This document shows positions 43,745 to 52,996 of a stretch of DNA of 64,000 nucleotides, in pieces. The stretch is from Croceicoccus bisphenolivorans. GTDB lineage: Bacteria; Pseudomonadota; Alphaproteobacteria; Sphingomonadales; Sphingomonadaceae. The DNA lies in assembly GCF_001634625.1 (NCBI RefSeq), contig NZ_LRSE01000004.1:1-64000 (forward strand), in the 5' to 3' direction. Each line of letters begins with the position of its first letter. Position 1 is the first letter of the stretch. The notes below the pieces were generated by a model, which did no database searches, was not told the DNA's origin, and saw nothing but the letters and a program-made list of their open reading frames with translations. Both the position numbers and the translations under genes were made by a program.

Positions 43745-44179
43745 ATGGCTGCAAAAGTCCACCACGTCGGGATTTCCGTTCCCAACCTCGATCATGCAGT
43801 GAAATTCTTCGCTGACGTTTTCGGGGTCAAATCGGCAAAGGTCGAATCCGACGAGGTTCGCAACCTCTATCTCGAGTTCGAGAACTTCACGCTTCAGATC
43901 ACCGAGGACCCGGGCCGCCTCTATGGAGAGAAGTTCGGCCGGCTGGACCATATCGCGATGGTTGTCGACAATATGGACGAAACGGCAAAGGCACTGAAGG
44001 ATTATGACGTCGACGTGGTCTGGGATCCGCCGGTCCGCGTGCAGCATTACCGCAGCAATTTCACGCGCCGCAACGGCGGTGTCGGCGTTGTTTTCCAGCT
44101 GACCGATGAACTGGGCGAAACCCACCCGACCCAGAAGTTCTATCCGGAGATGATGGAACAACTGATCGATCCGGCCTGA
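43745..44179 (+). CDS. VOC (glyoxalase/dioxygenase) family protein
   Basis: The 144-residue protein is a single vicinal-oxygen-chelate module pair. HHVGISVPNLDHAVKFFAD is at the start, and LDHIAMVVDNMDET in the second half. Metal-binding His and Glu of the family are plausible: H6-H7, H near 77, E near 131. GGAGAGGAG precedes the ATG. It follows the SnoaL gene and ends in a strong terminator shared with the convergent oxidoreductase gene. It is probably an isomerase or lyase; substrate unknown. Confidence 0.88.
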   Translation: MAAKVHHVGISVPNLDHAVKFFADVFGVKSAKVESDEVRNLYLEFENFTLQITEDPGRLYGEKFGRLDHIAMVVDNMDETAKALKDYDVDVVWDPPVRVQHYRSNFTRRNGGVGVVFQLTDELGETHPTQKFYPEMMEQLIDPA

Positions 44180-44204
44180 TCGTCGGTTCAGGTTGCTAAA
44201 ACGA

Positions 44205-44240
44205 AGAGGGGCGCCCCGTTGGGGTGCCCCTCTCTTGTTT
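44205..44240. terminator. Bidirectional terminator
   Basis: Arms AGAGGGGCGCCCC (44205-44217) and GGGGTGCCCCTCT (44221-44233) pair with one mismatch around a GTT loop. A CTTGTTT tail follows on the plus side. It separates the convergent VOC gene and indolepyruvate oxidoreductase gene. Confidence 0.88.
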
Positions 44241-47200
44241 CAGGCTACTTGCGCCGTCGGCGTGTGGGCAGGTGCCTTGTCGAGCGCCGCCAGCGATGAA
44301 GCCAGTTCGGCGCGGTAGGTTTCGACCGAAGCTTCCTTGACATGGCCGTAGCCACGGATCGCCATCGGCAGTCCGGCGATATCCGCCAGCGCTGCGAGGT
44401 TCCCCGGCTCCGCACGAGCGATCAGATCGTCCAGCAGGGCTTCGTACTCACCGATCAGGGCCCGCTCCATGCGCCGCTCTGCGGTATAGCCGAAGATGTC
44501 GAGACCGGTCCCGCGCAGCCACTTGAAACGTGCGAGCAGGCCGAACGCGCCCATAATCCAGCCGCCGAATTCCGACTTGCGCAGATGGCCGGTTGCCTTG
44601 TCCCGCTTTGCCAGCAGTGGCGGGGCGAGATGGAAGCGCAGCTTCACGTCGCCTTCGAACTGCTTGCGCAAAGATTCGTCGAAAGTGGCAGAGCGATAGA
44701 GGCGGGCCACTTCGTACTCGTCCTTGTAGGACATCAGCTTGAACAGCGAACGGGCAGCCGCCATCGTCAGCGACCCGTCTCCGCCCAGCCGTTCCTCCGT
44801 GCTGCGGACCGCCGCAATCCGGTCGCGATAGCGCCGGGCATAGGCCTCGTCCTGATAGTCCGTCAGGAATTCGGCACGGCGATCGATGACATTGTCGACC
44901 GATTCCGGCTCCGGCTCGGCAAGCCCTGCGGCGCGCAACACCGTTGCCGGATCCTGCGCCAGCCGGCGACCCCAGTCGAATGCCGCCATGTTCATCGCGA
45001 CGCCGACGCCATTCAGCTTCACGGCGGATTCGAAATCGCCAAGGTCCATGGCCAGCCAGCCCTTCTGATAGGCAAAGCCGACCATCAGCAGGTTCGAGCC
45101 GATGGCATCGCCAAGCAGGGCTTCGGCAAGCTTCGTGAAGGGATAGGCTTCAAACCGCCCGTCTCCCGTCGCCCGCTCCAGCCGGCGGGCGAGGAAGGTG
45201 GCGTCCGGAATGGCCGACGGGTCCTGCGTGAAATCGCCGGTGATCGAAACGTCCGAATTCGCTAGCACATGCGTGCGGGACGGATCGATCGCGGAAATCA
45301 CATCGCGGACGTTGCCCACGATCTCGTCGCATACGATGACCAGATCCGCCTGACGCGGCGGCAGGCGCAGGGCCGTGATGTCGTTGCCGCCAAGGTGGAT
45401 GTGGCTGGTTACCGCACCGCCCTTCTGCGCCATGCCGACCTGATCCAGCACAGCAACCTTGCGCCCGCCCATGTGCCCGGCCATCGACAGCAGCGCGCCG
45501 ATGGTGACGACGCCGGTGCCGCCAACACCGGCAACCAGCAGACGCTGGTGCTCCGGCATGGGCACGCCGGGATCGGTCAGCGGCGCCGCATCGGCAGCGA
45601 TTTCGACCGCTGCGACCTTGCGCGGTTTGCCGCCTTCGACAGTGACGAAGCTGGGGCAGAAGCCGGTGAGGCAGCTGTAATCCTTGTTGCAGGACGACTG
45701 GTTGATCCGCCGCTTGTTGCCGAATTCTGTCTTCACCGGTTCGACCGACAGGCAGTTCGATTTCGCCGAACAGTCGCCGCAGCCTTCGCAGACCAGTTCG
45801 TTGATGAACACCCGCTTGGTCGGGTCTTCCATCTTCCCGCGCTTGCGCAGGCGCCGCTTTTCGGTGGCGCACATCTGTTCGTATACGATGACGCTGACAC
45901 CCTGCGTCTCGCGCAGTTCGAGTTGCAGTGCCTCAAGGTTGTCGCGGTGTTCCACCCGATCGACCAGCTTGCGTGCGGGATCGCCCGCCGGATAACGGTC
46001 GGGGTCGTCGGTCGACAGGATGATCGTCTGCACACCTTCGGCCCGCAATTGCTGCAGCAACCGGGCGACGGATAGTTCGCCGTCGACCGCCTGGCCGCCG
46101 GTCATCGCCACCGCACTGTTGTATAGCAGCTTCAGGGTCAGGTTCGCCTTGGCTGCCACGGCCTGGCGAATGGCGAGAAGGCCGGAGTGGAAGTAGGTGC
46201 CGTCGCCCATGTTCGCGAACATGTGCGGTTCGTTCGTGAACTGCGACAGGCCGACCCAGTGCACGCCTTCGCCGCCCATCTGCGCAAAACTGGTCGTGCG
46301 CGGGCGGTTGTAGGCGGCAAGGCCGTGGCAGCCGATCCCGGCGGTGCCGCGGCTGCCTTCGGGAATGACCGTCGACCGGTTGTGCGGACAGCCGGAACAG
46401 AAGAACGGCTTGCGAAGCGCGGGCGGGACGGTGAAGTCCTTCTGGATCGAAAGTAATTGGGCCAGTTCCTCGACCCGCGGCGCAAGGCCGGTGTCCGCCT
46501 GCTGCAGGATGCGGCCCAGTTCGTAGGCGATCCGTTCAGGCGTCAGGTCCAGCGTCTTGGGGAACAGGACCGACCCGTCGGCATGATGCTTGCCGACGAC
46601 TTCGGGCATGTCCGGATAGCCATAGAGCGTTGCCTTGACCTGGTTCTCGATCAGGCCGCCCTTTTCCTCGACCACGACGATCCGTTCGAGGCCGGACGCG
46701 AATTCGCGGATGCCCTCAGGCTCCAGCGGCCAGATCATCGCGGGCTTGTAGATGGCGATGCCCAGCTTGCTCTGCGCGGCTTCGTCGAGGCCCAGAAGGC
46801 GCATCGCCTCTTCCACGTCGAGCCACGACTTGCCGGCGGCGACGATGCCGATGCGCGAACCCGGATCGCGGCGGAAACTCCGATCCAGCCCGTTGGCGCG
46901 GACATAGTCGATGACGGCGGGCAGGCGATAATCCTGCTGCAGCATTTCCTGGTCCTGCGGCGTGATCGGCCAGCGGTTGTGCAGGCCGCCCGCCGGCGAG
47001 TCGATCGGAGGCAGGACGGGGGCCTCGCCCAGTTCGGCGCTGTCGACGGCGCGGGTGGAATCGGCAACTTCGGTCAGGATCTTGAGCGCAACCCACGACC
47101 AGGTGTGGCGCGAACAGGCAAAGGCGTGGAGCCCGTATTCGACGATCTCACGCGGATCGGCGGGATAGAGCAGCGGCAACTGCACACTGGCGACCGTTTC

Positions 47201-47671
47201 ATCGCTGTAGCATATGATCGAAGACGATTTGGCAAGGTGATCGTCTCCCACCGCAACGACGACGCCGCCGAACCGGGACGAACCCTGATAATTGCCGTGG
47301 CGGATCGCGTCCGACGCACGGTCGAACCCGGGACCCTTGCCGTACCAGAGCGAGAAGACGCCCTGAACATTGGCGCCGGGCGACTGTTCGATCTGCTGTG
47401 TGCCGGCAATGGCCGTTGCGGCCATTTCCTCGTTCACCGCAGGCATCACCTTGATGTCGAGATCCGCAGTAACGGATCGCGCGCCGGCAAAGGCGGTGTC
47501 CAGCGTGCCGAGCGGTGAACCGCGATAGCCACTGACGAAGCCGCCGGTGTTCAGGCGGGCTGCCTTGTCGCGTTCTGCCTGCAGGATCATCAGTCGTACG
47601 AGCGCCTGCACCCCGGTTATCAGGATGGGGCCATCGCGTTTCGTAAAGCGGTCCATCAGTTGCACGGTCAT
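44240..47671 (-). CDS. Indolepyruvate:ferredoxin oxidoreductase, fused subunits
   Basis: The 1143-residue single-chain enzyme of the IOR family has an alpha-like TPP-binding half at the N-terminus (LNTGGFVSGYRGSPLGTLD near residue 40). Cluster ligands are in CSGCPHNRST and CEGCGDCSAKSNC, followed by CNKDYSCLTGFCPSF. The C-terminal gamma-like domain begins GVGGTGVVTIGALL. It oxidises aryl-pyruvates to acyl-CoA and CO2 with reduced ferredoxin. No ferredoxin gene is close. It is last in a minus-strand unit after the FAH-family gene. Confidence 0.92.
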   Translation of the reverse strand: MTVQLMDRFTKRDGPILITGVQALVRLMILQAERDKAARLNTGGFVSGYRGSPLGTLDTAFAGARSVTADLDIKVMPAVNEEMAATAIAGTQQIEQSPGANVQGVFSLWYGKGPGFDRASDAIRHGNYQGSSRFGGVVVAVGDDHLAKSSSIICYSDETVASVQLPLLYPADPREIVEYGLHAFACSRHTWSWVALKILTEVADSTRAVDSAELGEAPVLPPIDSPAGGLHNRWPITPQDQEMLQQDYRLPAVIDYVRANGLDRSFRRDPGSRIGIVAAGKSWLDVEEAMRLLGLDEAAQSKLGIAIYKPAMIWPLEPEGIREFASGLERIVVVEEKGGLIENQVKATLYGYPDMPEVVGKHHADGSVLFPKTLDLTPERIAYELGRILQQADTGLAPRVEELAQLLSIQKDFTVPPALRKPFFCSGCPHNRSTVIPEGSRGTAGIGCHGLAAYNRPRTTSFAQMGGEGVHWVGLSQFTNEPHMFANMGDGTYFHSGLLAIRQAVAAKANLTLKLLYNSAVAMTGGQAVDGELSVARLLQQLRAEGVQTIILSTDDPDRYPAGDPARKLVDRVEHRDNLEALQLELRETQGVSVIVYEQMCATEKRRLRKRGKMEDPTKRVFINELVCEGCGDCSAKSNCLSVEPVKTEFGNKRRINQSSCNKDYSCLTGFCPSFVTVEGGKPRKVAAVEIAADAAPLTDPGVPMPEHQRLLVAGVGGTGVVTIGALLSMAGHMGGRKVAVLDQVGMAQKGGAVTSHIHLGGNDITALRLPPRQADLVIVCDEIVGNVRDVISAIDPSRTHVLANSDVSITGDFTQDPSAIPDATFLARRLERATGDGRFEAYPFTKLAEALLGDAIGSNLLMVGFAYQKGWLAMDLGDFESAVKLNGVGVAMNMAAFDWGRRLAQDPATVLRAAGLAEPEPESVDNVIDRRAEFLTDYQDEAYARRYRDRIAAVRSTEERLGGDGSLTMAAARSLFKLMSYKDEYEVARLYRSATFDESLRKQFEGDVKLRFHLAPPLLAKRDKATGHLRKSEFGGWIMGAFGLLARFKWLRGTGLDIFGYTAERRMERALIGEYEALLDDLIARAEPGNLAALADIAGLPMAIRGYGHVKEASVETYRAELASSLAALDKAPAHTPTAQVA

Positions 47672-47712
47672 GACTTCAATTCTCCAATCGGGAATGTGCC
47701 GGGTGCGGCCCG

Positions 47713-48552
47713 CTATTCATTCGCGACATGGTTCTTCAGGGTGCCAACACCGCCCACGCTCACTTCGATCGCGTCGCCGGCCTTCATCCACAACGGCGGC
47801 GTGCGAACGGCGCCGACGCCCGATGGCGTGCCGGTCGAGATGATGTCGCCGCGGTTCAGTGGGGTCCATTGCGATACATAGGCAATGGCAGTCGCGATGT
47901 CGTAGATCATCATGTCGACACTGGTCGATTGCACGCGTTCACCGTTGAGACGGGTTTCCAGCGTCATCGCTTCAAGATCGTCGATGGCGTCTGCCGGGAC
48001 GATCCAGGGCCCTAACGAACCCGACTGGTGGAAGCATTTTCCGGCGGTTGCGGAATGCTGCTGGTAGTCGCGAATGCTCCCGTCCATCAGGGCTGTGTAG
48101 CCGTAGACGTATTTCATCGCGTCGGCCTTGGCGATGTGGCGACCCGGCTTTCCGATCACCACTGCGATCTCGCCCTCGAAATCGAACGCGGCCGATACCT
48201 TCGGGCGGATGATTGGCCGATCATGCCCCACCAATGCATCAGGGAACTTGATGAAAAGGGCCGGATTTTCCGGCGGCGCTTCGCCCGTTTCCTCGGCATG
48301 GTCGCGATAGTTGAGGCCGAGGCAAATGACTTTCGTCACGCTGCTGAGCGGCGGGAGGAAGGAAAACGCGCCATCGGGCACAAAGTCGCCGGAACCGGAC
48401 GCCAGGTCCGCTGCTTCGGGCAGCACGAAGGGGGAGGCCAGTGGATCACCTTCCTGCCAGCCGCCGACCACTCTTGCGCCGCCATTGACGATCACGGCGG
48501 CTGCGCATTTCCCGCCAGCTGCGATGCGCGCGATTTTCACTGTCCCGTTCAT
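47713..48552 (-). CDS. Fumarylacetoacetate hydrolase family protein
   Basis: The 279-residue protein has the FAH C-terminal catalytic fold: CLGLNYRDHAEETGE near residue 95, FIKFPDALVG, FDFEGEIAVVIG with the metal-binding glutamates, and a GTPSGVGA end segment. Members hydrolyse or decarboxylate acylpyruvates and 2-keto-3-deoxy acids. It is 37 nt after the CocE gene and 41 nt before the oxidoreductase on the same strand. This fits cleavage of a ring-opened aromatic product. Confidence 0.92.
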   Translation of the reverse strand: MNGTVKIARIAAGGKCAAAVIVNGGARVVGGWQEGDPLASPFVLPEAADLASGSGDFVPDGAFSFLPPLSSVTKVICLGLNYRDHAEETGEAPPENPALFIKFPDALVGHDRPIIRPKVSAAFDFEGEIAVVIGKPGRHIAKADAMKYVYGYTALMDGSIRDYQQHSATAGKCFHQSGSLGPWIVPADAIDDLEAMTLETRLNGERVQSTSVDMMIYDIATAIAYVSQWTPLNRGDIISTGTPSGVGAVRTPPLWMKAGDAIEVSVGGVGTLKNHVANE

Positions 48553-48589
48553 GGCTTTGCGTCCTCCAGCCCTTCATATGCTTGGTGCT

Positions 48590-50329
48590 TCACGGCTGCG
48601 GGTCCGGTATGATCGGCAGCAGGATGCAGGATGGGCGTTCCGCATCGCAATGGATGGTCTGCCGGGCCTTCATTAGGGTAGCCGCATCAAACCCTTGCTC
48701 TCCGGTGCCGGGGTTGCGGTCGTAACGCGGGAAGTCGCTCGACGTGACGAGCACTTGCAACCGGTGGCCGGGCATGAACACCATGGAAGTCGCGGCAAGG
48801 TCGATTTCGTATTCGACGATCTCGCCCGGCGTCAGAGGGCGCGGTTCGGTCCATTCGCGTTCGCGCTTGCTGGCGCGCACGATCCCGTCGCACACATTGT
48901 ACGAACGGCCATCGGGGTGGACGTCGCACAACTTGACCATCCAGTCGGCATCGCGGGCATCGCTCGATGCCCACAGCCGTACGCGCACATGCCCGGTAAC
49001 TTCTAGCGGTGCGTCGAGAGCGTCCGATGTGAAAAGCAATACGTCGTCACGGTCGTGGAGCTTGTTCTGCTCGACCGAGCCCTTGGGATAGGTGGTCGGC
49101 ATCAGGGTCGGTCCGCCAAGCGTCGGGAACGGGTTCTCCGGATCGAAGACATAGGACAGCGACGCGCTGTCTGCTGATGGCTTCGTGGCGGAAAGCGCCG
49201 CGTCGGCATGGAAATACCATGCGGTCTCGCGCTGGCGCGCCAGCGGCCATTCCTGCTCGTCGCGCCATCGGTTCGCACCCATCACGAAAATCCGCACCAG
49301 TGCACGCGAAGGTACGTCGGTGTCCTTCAGCCAGCGATCGAACCAACGCAGGTGATAGGCCGTCAGGTCCTCCTTCAGGTCCATCATAAGGCCCGAGGCG
49401 CGATAACCGTAATCGACCTCGCCGCCGGCTTGCTGATGCATTCCAGATCCGTGGACCCACGGCCCGATGGTCAGCTGCACAGGCTGCCTCTCTTCAGCCG
49501 GGATCGTGTCCGCGGTCATCGCCGCATAATGGTCGAGATCGGACCTCAGCAGGATGTCGTGCCAACCGGCTGTGATCATGACCGGCACCTTCACTTCGCC
49601 ATGACGGCCGGTGATCGAACGCTCGGCGATGAATTCGTCGGGCGCGGGGTGTTCGAACATGTCGGTGATGAACGCGAAATAGGGTTCATGCGCGACCACC
49701 GGCGCAACGTCGCGCAGCGGCAGCGTTCTGACCATTTCCTCGTACGGATCGAGTTCGTCGATCATGCGCAGGAATTCGGCCCAGCGCTCGTCTGCCGGTG
49801 CACCCTTGCGGGCACGAAGCAGTTCGGCCGGGCTCATGACCCGGAGCGCCCATTGGGTGTATGTCCCCAGTTCGAACGCGCCCTGCCGGAAGAAGCAGTC
49901 ATAGAGGTTGCACGGTGCCTGTGACGGGGCGATGGCCCGCAAGGAGGGCGGCGCCATGACGGCTGACGCCCAGGACGTCAGCCCGTGGTAGGAAATTCCA
50001 TATTCGCCGACCAGTCCGTTGGACCACGGCTGACGCGCCGCCCATTCGATCGTGTCGTAGCCATCCTCGAACTCGTCGAGCCAAGGGGTATGCACCCCTT
50101 CCGAACTGCCGCGCCCGCGAGTGTCTTGCTGGACCACGACATAGCCTGCCTCCGCTGCCTTCATCGGGTCCAGCGCCATGTAGGTGATGGTGCCCGCGTT
50201 CTTGTCATAAGGGGTGCGAAACACCAGTACCGGTGCCGGTCCGGCATCGGGATCGCGGAAGACGTTCGCCCGCAATATGGTGCCGTCCCGCACTTCGCAT
50301 GGGACATCTCGCTCGATCAGGATGGCCAT
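48590..50329 (-). CDS. CocE/NonD family hydrolase
   Basis: The 579-residue protein is of the X-Pro dipeptidyl-peptidase/CocE type. It has the nucleophile S113 in GISYHG, the oxyanion strand VLVFRTPYDKN, QDTRGRGSSEG, and a C-terminal jelly-roll domain from about residue 330. The Asp of the triad is expected near the WHDILLRSDLDHY segment. No signal peptide is seen, so it is cytoplasmic. It follows the small cupin gene by 12 nt. It acts as an esterase or amidase of unknown substrate. Confidence 0.9.
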   Translation of the reverse strand: MAILIERDVPCEVRDGTILRANVFRDPDAGPAPVLVFRTPYDKNAGTITYMALDPMKAAEAGYVVVQQDTRGRGSSEGVHTPWLDEFEDGYDTIEWAARQPWSNGLVGEYGISYHGLTSWASAVMAPPSLRAIAPSQAPCNLYDCFFRQGAFELGTYTQWALRVMSPAELLRARKGAPADERWAEFLRMIDELDPYEEMVRTLPLRDVAPVVAHEPYFAFITDMFEHPAPDEFIAERSITGRHGEVKVPVMITAGWHDILLRSDLDHYAAMTADTIPAEERQPVQLTIGPWVHGSGMHQQAGGEVDYGYRASGLMMDLKEDLTAYHLRWFDRWLKDTDVPSRALVRIFVMGANRWRDEQEWPLARQRETAWYFHADAALSATKPSADSASLSYVFDPENPFPTLGGPTLMPTTYPKGSVEQNKLHDRDDVLLFTSDALDAPLEVTGHVRVRLWASSDARDADWMVKLCDVHPDGRSYNVCDGIVRASKREREWTEPRPLTPGEIVEYEIDLAATSMVFMPGHRLQVLVTSSDFPRYDRNPGTGEQGFDAATLMKARQTIHCDAERPSCILLPIIPDPQP

Positions 50330-50341
50330 GCTTCTTGCCGG

Positions 50342-50836
50342 TTACTCGGTCGGCTGCATAAGCGAATCGCCCATGTCGGCTGCCGCTTCCAGCACGCTGC
50401 GCGTATCGACGCGCGAACCGTCCGCATTGCGGGGCGCCTGCTTGTAGCCCAGCTGATGTTCGCAGATGTAGAGATAGTCGGTCCGCAAGGGAGCGAACAT
50501 TTCCATCAAGTGGACCGGCTTGCCGTTGGCCGGGCGGCCACCGTGCAGCACGTCGCGGGGCACGTAGATGAAGTCGCCGCCGCTCAGGTAGTGATCCTTG
50601 TCACCGGCGCGGAAACGCAGCTCGCCTTCGATGACGTAGATCATCATGTCGAAGGGGTGCGAATGGCAGGGGGCCGTGCCGTCCGATGCAGCGACTTCGG
50701 CAAAAGCGTCGGGATCGAGCCAGACGAAGCAGACGTTTGCCGCGTCCATCGCAAGGCCGGTGCGATGATAGTTGTTGCTGAAGCGCGTTTCGCGGGGAAG
50801 ATCGGCGACGGTGCCGCTATAGACCTGACCGGGCAT
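50342..50836 (-). CDS. Cupin-domain protein, complete metal site
   Basis: The 164-residue protein starts at the ATG at 50836, with AAGGAG upstream, and not at the further ATG at 50863. The cupin motif is complete: CHSHPFDMMIYVIEGELRF, then HGG in PRDVLHGGRP, giving His, His, Glu-type ligands. Single cupins of this kind include dioxygenases and isomerases. It is first in the run cupin-CocE-FAH-IOR on the minus strand. Confidence 0.87.
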   Translation of the reverse strand: MPGQVYSGTVADLPRETRFSNNYHRTGLAMDAANVCFVWLDPDAFAEVAASDGTAPCHSHPFDMMIYVIEGELRFRAGDKDHYLSGGDFIYVPRDVLHGGRPANGKPVHLMEMFAPLRTDYLYICEHQLGYKQAPRNADGSRVDTRSVLEAAADMGDSLMQPTE

Positions 50837-50886
50837 TCGTTCTCTCCTTGCATGCGTGGCCATATTTGAGCGGTGGCCCTAACATT

Positions 50887-50904
50887 TTTTAGATGTTTAT
50901 AAAA
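50887..50904. promoter_or_regulatory. AT-rich dyad TTTTA-N8-TAAAA
   Basis: Arms resemble those at 38050 and 55276, but the spacer is 8 instead of 6. It lies 51 bp upstream of the cupin start. Weak evidence. Confidence 0.25.
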
Positions 50905-50980
50905 AAATAACAAGGTGTCGTTGAAGGCAGTGTGGCGCGGCAATGCCGCGCGCCTGTTTCTTCGAACTGCCCGAACTTGT

Positions 50981-52117
50981 TCAGGACGCTTCAGGCATGC
51001 CGTGAAAGGTGAAGCCGTGAGCTTCGATCAACGGCAGGAATCGGTCGGTGCCGAGTTCCTTGACGACCACTTCGAAACCGCGCTCATGTCCGCCGGGCGA
51101 GTTCATCGTGAACAGCTGCACTTCGGAATCGACATCGCTGAGGAAGGCGTGCGTGCCGTAACGGGGCGCGAAACCGAATGCGCCCAGCTGTGCTTCCTCC
51201 TCTGTCATATTGCCGACGGTCAGCTTCAGCGGCCCGTTGAGGACGATGAAGAACTCTTCTTCCGAAGGCTGATGATGGGGGCCTGCGCCGAAGCCGTTTT
51301 CCAGTGCGCCGTAGAACACCGATGCTTGCGCCCGCGATTCTTCGGGCATCAGCAACACGCGGGTTTCCTGATCGGTAACCGGGATGTTTACGCAGTCGGA
51401 AGGGTGGTTCACGATCTTGGGCACCGGCGGCTGCTTGGCCCATTTTTCGCGCAGCGCGAGATAGTCTTCCAGACGCGTGACGTTATCGTCGATCCGTTGG
51501 AACGGGCCGTTTACGCGCCGGTCGTTTGGCTGGGCCTTGCCGTCGGCGAAAATGAATCCCGTCCGCGCAAAGATGGCCCAGTAATCGGCTGCTACACTGT
51601 CCGGGTTCTGCAGGCCCAGTTCGTGAGCTGCGGCAAAAGCGCGTTCGGCGCCTGCTGGTGCATGGGCGACATAGACTTCTGCCGGTGCATCCGAACGGTT
51701 CGCAACGGCCTGCGTGGTAAGATCGGGGGCATAGGCAAAGCCCTTGTGCCCGATAGTGCGGACAACATCGCCGACGGTGATTTCGACTTCACCGGTCAGC
51801 ACGAACCAGAATGCGTCCCCGTCCTCCAGCGCGTGGGCGGGAATCGATGCGCCGGGCGGCAGGATGATGCTGTGCACGGCATAGCGGCCAGAGCTGTGCT
51901 CTCCGCGAAGCAGGTTGCGCACGTCGAGGTCGAGGAAGCTCACATCCTCGCCTTCACCGCGCGTGGCAAGCAGGCGCGGCGTGCTGTCCATCTCTGCCCA
52001 GAGTGCGCGCAGGCGGGACAGGTCGCTGGCATTGTCGATCGTGAACGGCACCGGCGGCACATCGCGATTCGTTCGCTCGTCAGTGGCCAGATTGATCTCT
52101 ACGTCGGGGTAGCTCAT
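50981..52117 (-). CDS. Bicupin protein, paralog of 38222
   Basis: The protein is 378 residues from the ATG at 52117 (MSYPDVEINLATDE), with AAGGAAAAG upstream. Domain 1 is degenerate (SIPAHALEDGDAFWFVLTGE). Domain 2 keeps AGPHHQPSEEEFFIVLNG and FAPRYGTHAFLS. It shares length, domain states and the AHGFTFHG C-terminus with the protein at 38222. The two are transcribed in opposite directions about 12.8 kb apart. A CCAGAAAATAG element lies 56 bp upstream. Confidence 0.85.
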   Translation of the reverse strand: MSYPDVEINLATDERTNRDVPPVPFTIDNASDLSRLRALWAEMDSTPRLLATRGEGEDVSFLDLDVRNLLRGEHSSGRYAVHSIILPPGASIPAHALEDGDAFWFVLTGEVEITVGDVVRTIGHKGFAYAPDLTTQAVANRSDAPAEVYVAHAPAGAERAFAAAHELGLQNPDSVAADYWAIFARTGFIFADGKAQPNDRRVNGPFQRIDDNVTRLEDYLALREKWAKQPPVPKIVNHPSDCVNIPVTDQETRVLLMPEESRAQASVFYGALENGFGAGPHHQPSEEEFFIVLNGPLKLTVGNMTEEEAQLGAFGFAPRYGTHAFLSDVDSEVQLFTMNSPGGHERGFEVVVKELGTDRFLPLIEAHGFTFHGMPEAS

Positions 52118-52228
52118 CGGTCTTTTCCTTAGCGTTCGCGCATCCACAACCGGGCGTACTTTCAAATTTATAGATACATTACCAGAAAATAGACGGCAAG
52201 GCGGAACGGATCATCTGGCGCGGCCGGT

Positions 52229-52975
52229 TCACTCGGCCGGGAGGTAGGCCGTCCAGTGTTCCCACTTGTGCGCGTCGCGCTCCGCTTCGTCGACGATGGC
52301 GATGGCCGCATCCGCGATCGACAGGCCCGCGTACTTGTCGCCGTCCATCGGCACCTGGTTGGTGCCGGTGATGTACTTGCCCTTGCGCGGGCCGGGATGA
52401 AGGCCGGCTGGCGGCGAGAAGAACGACCAGTCGTAGGTGCGGTCGTGTTCGAAGAACATCAGCGCCTGTACCAGCGGGATGATGTGATCGTGAGTGATGT
52501 CCTTGCGCAGGATTTCGTCCCACAGGGCGAATTCCGGCGGCATCATGCTCGACAGGTCTTCGGGCCATTCGTGGCCGGAGATTTCGCCAAGCCCGGGAAT
52601 GACGTCGATCAACTGGATGCCCGGCTTCACGTACAGCGCGCCGCCGCCGCCAACGAACAGCAGTCGGTTCACGCTCGATTCCTTGGTGGCCCTGATCAGG
52701 TTGACGACACCGGTGAACGTGTCGCGAACCACGTTCTGGCCGGGATCCGGCTTGTGCCCCACGTTGAAGCAACTGATCACGATGTCGTGACCTTCGAATG
52801 CGGGAATGGCCTGCATCCGTTTCAGCACGTCGGCCTTGCGCCCGAACACGCCGGGTAGCTGGGGTGCGTTTTCGGGATGGCGGGTGATTGCCGTGATTTC
52901 ATGACCGCGATTGCTGGCTTCCTCCAGCACTTTCGATCCGATGAATCCGGTCGCGCCGACCAAGGCTATCTTCAT
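52229..52975 (-). CDS. NAD(P)-binding NmrA-like protein
   Basis: The 248-residue atypical-SDR Rossmann protein has MKIALVGATGFIGSKVLEEA (the GxxGxxG motif) and ITRHPENAPQLPGV. LLFVGGGGALYVKPG lies near residue 105. It lacks the classical YxxxK catalytic pair. It follows the GST gene by 21 nt, probably in one unit with the GST and dienelactone hydrolase genes. It may be an NAD(P)-dependent epimerase/reductase or a redox sensor; this is undecided. Confidence 0.87.
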   Translation of the reverse strand: MKIALVGATGFIGSKVLEEASNRGHEITAITRHPENAPQLPGVFGRKADVLKRMQAIPAFEGHDIVISCFNVGHKPDPGQNVVRDTFTGVVNLIRATKESSVNRLLFVGGGGALYVKPGIQLIDVIPGLGEISGHEWPEDLSSMMPPEFALWDEILRKDITHDHIIPLVQALMFFEHDRTYDWSFFSPPAGLHPGPRKGKYITGTNQVPMDGDKYAGLSIADAAIAIVDEAERDAHKWEHWTAYLPAE

Positions 52976-52996
52976 GTCGCTCTCCTGATTTTCGTT

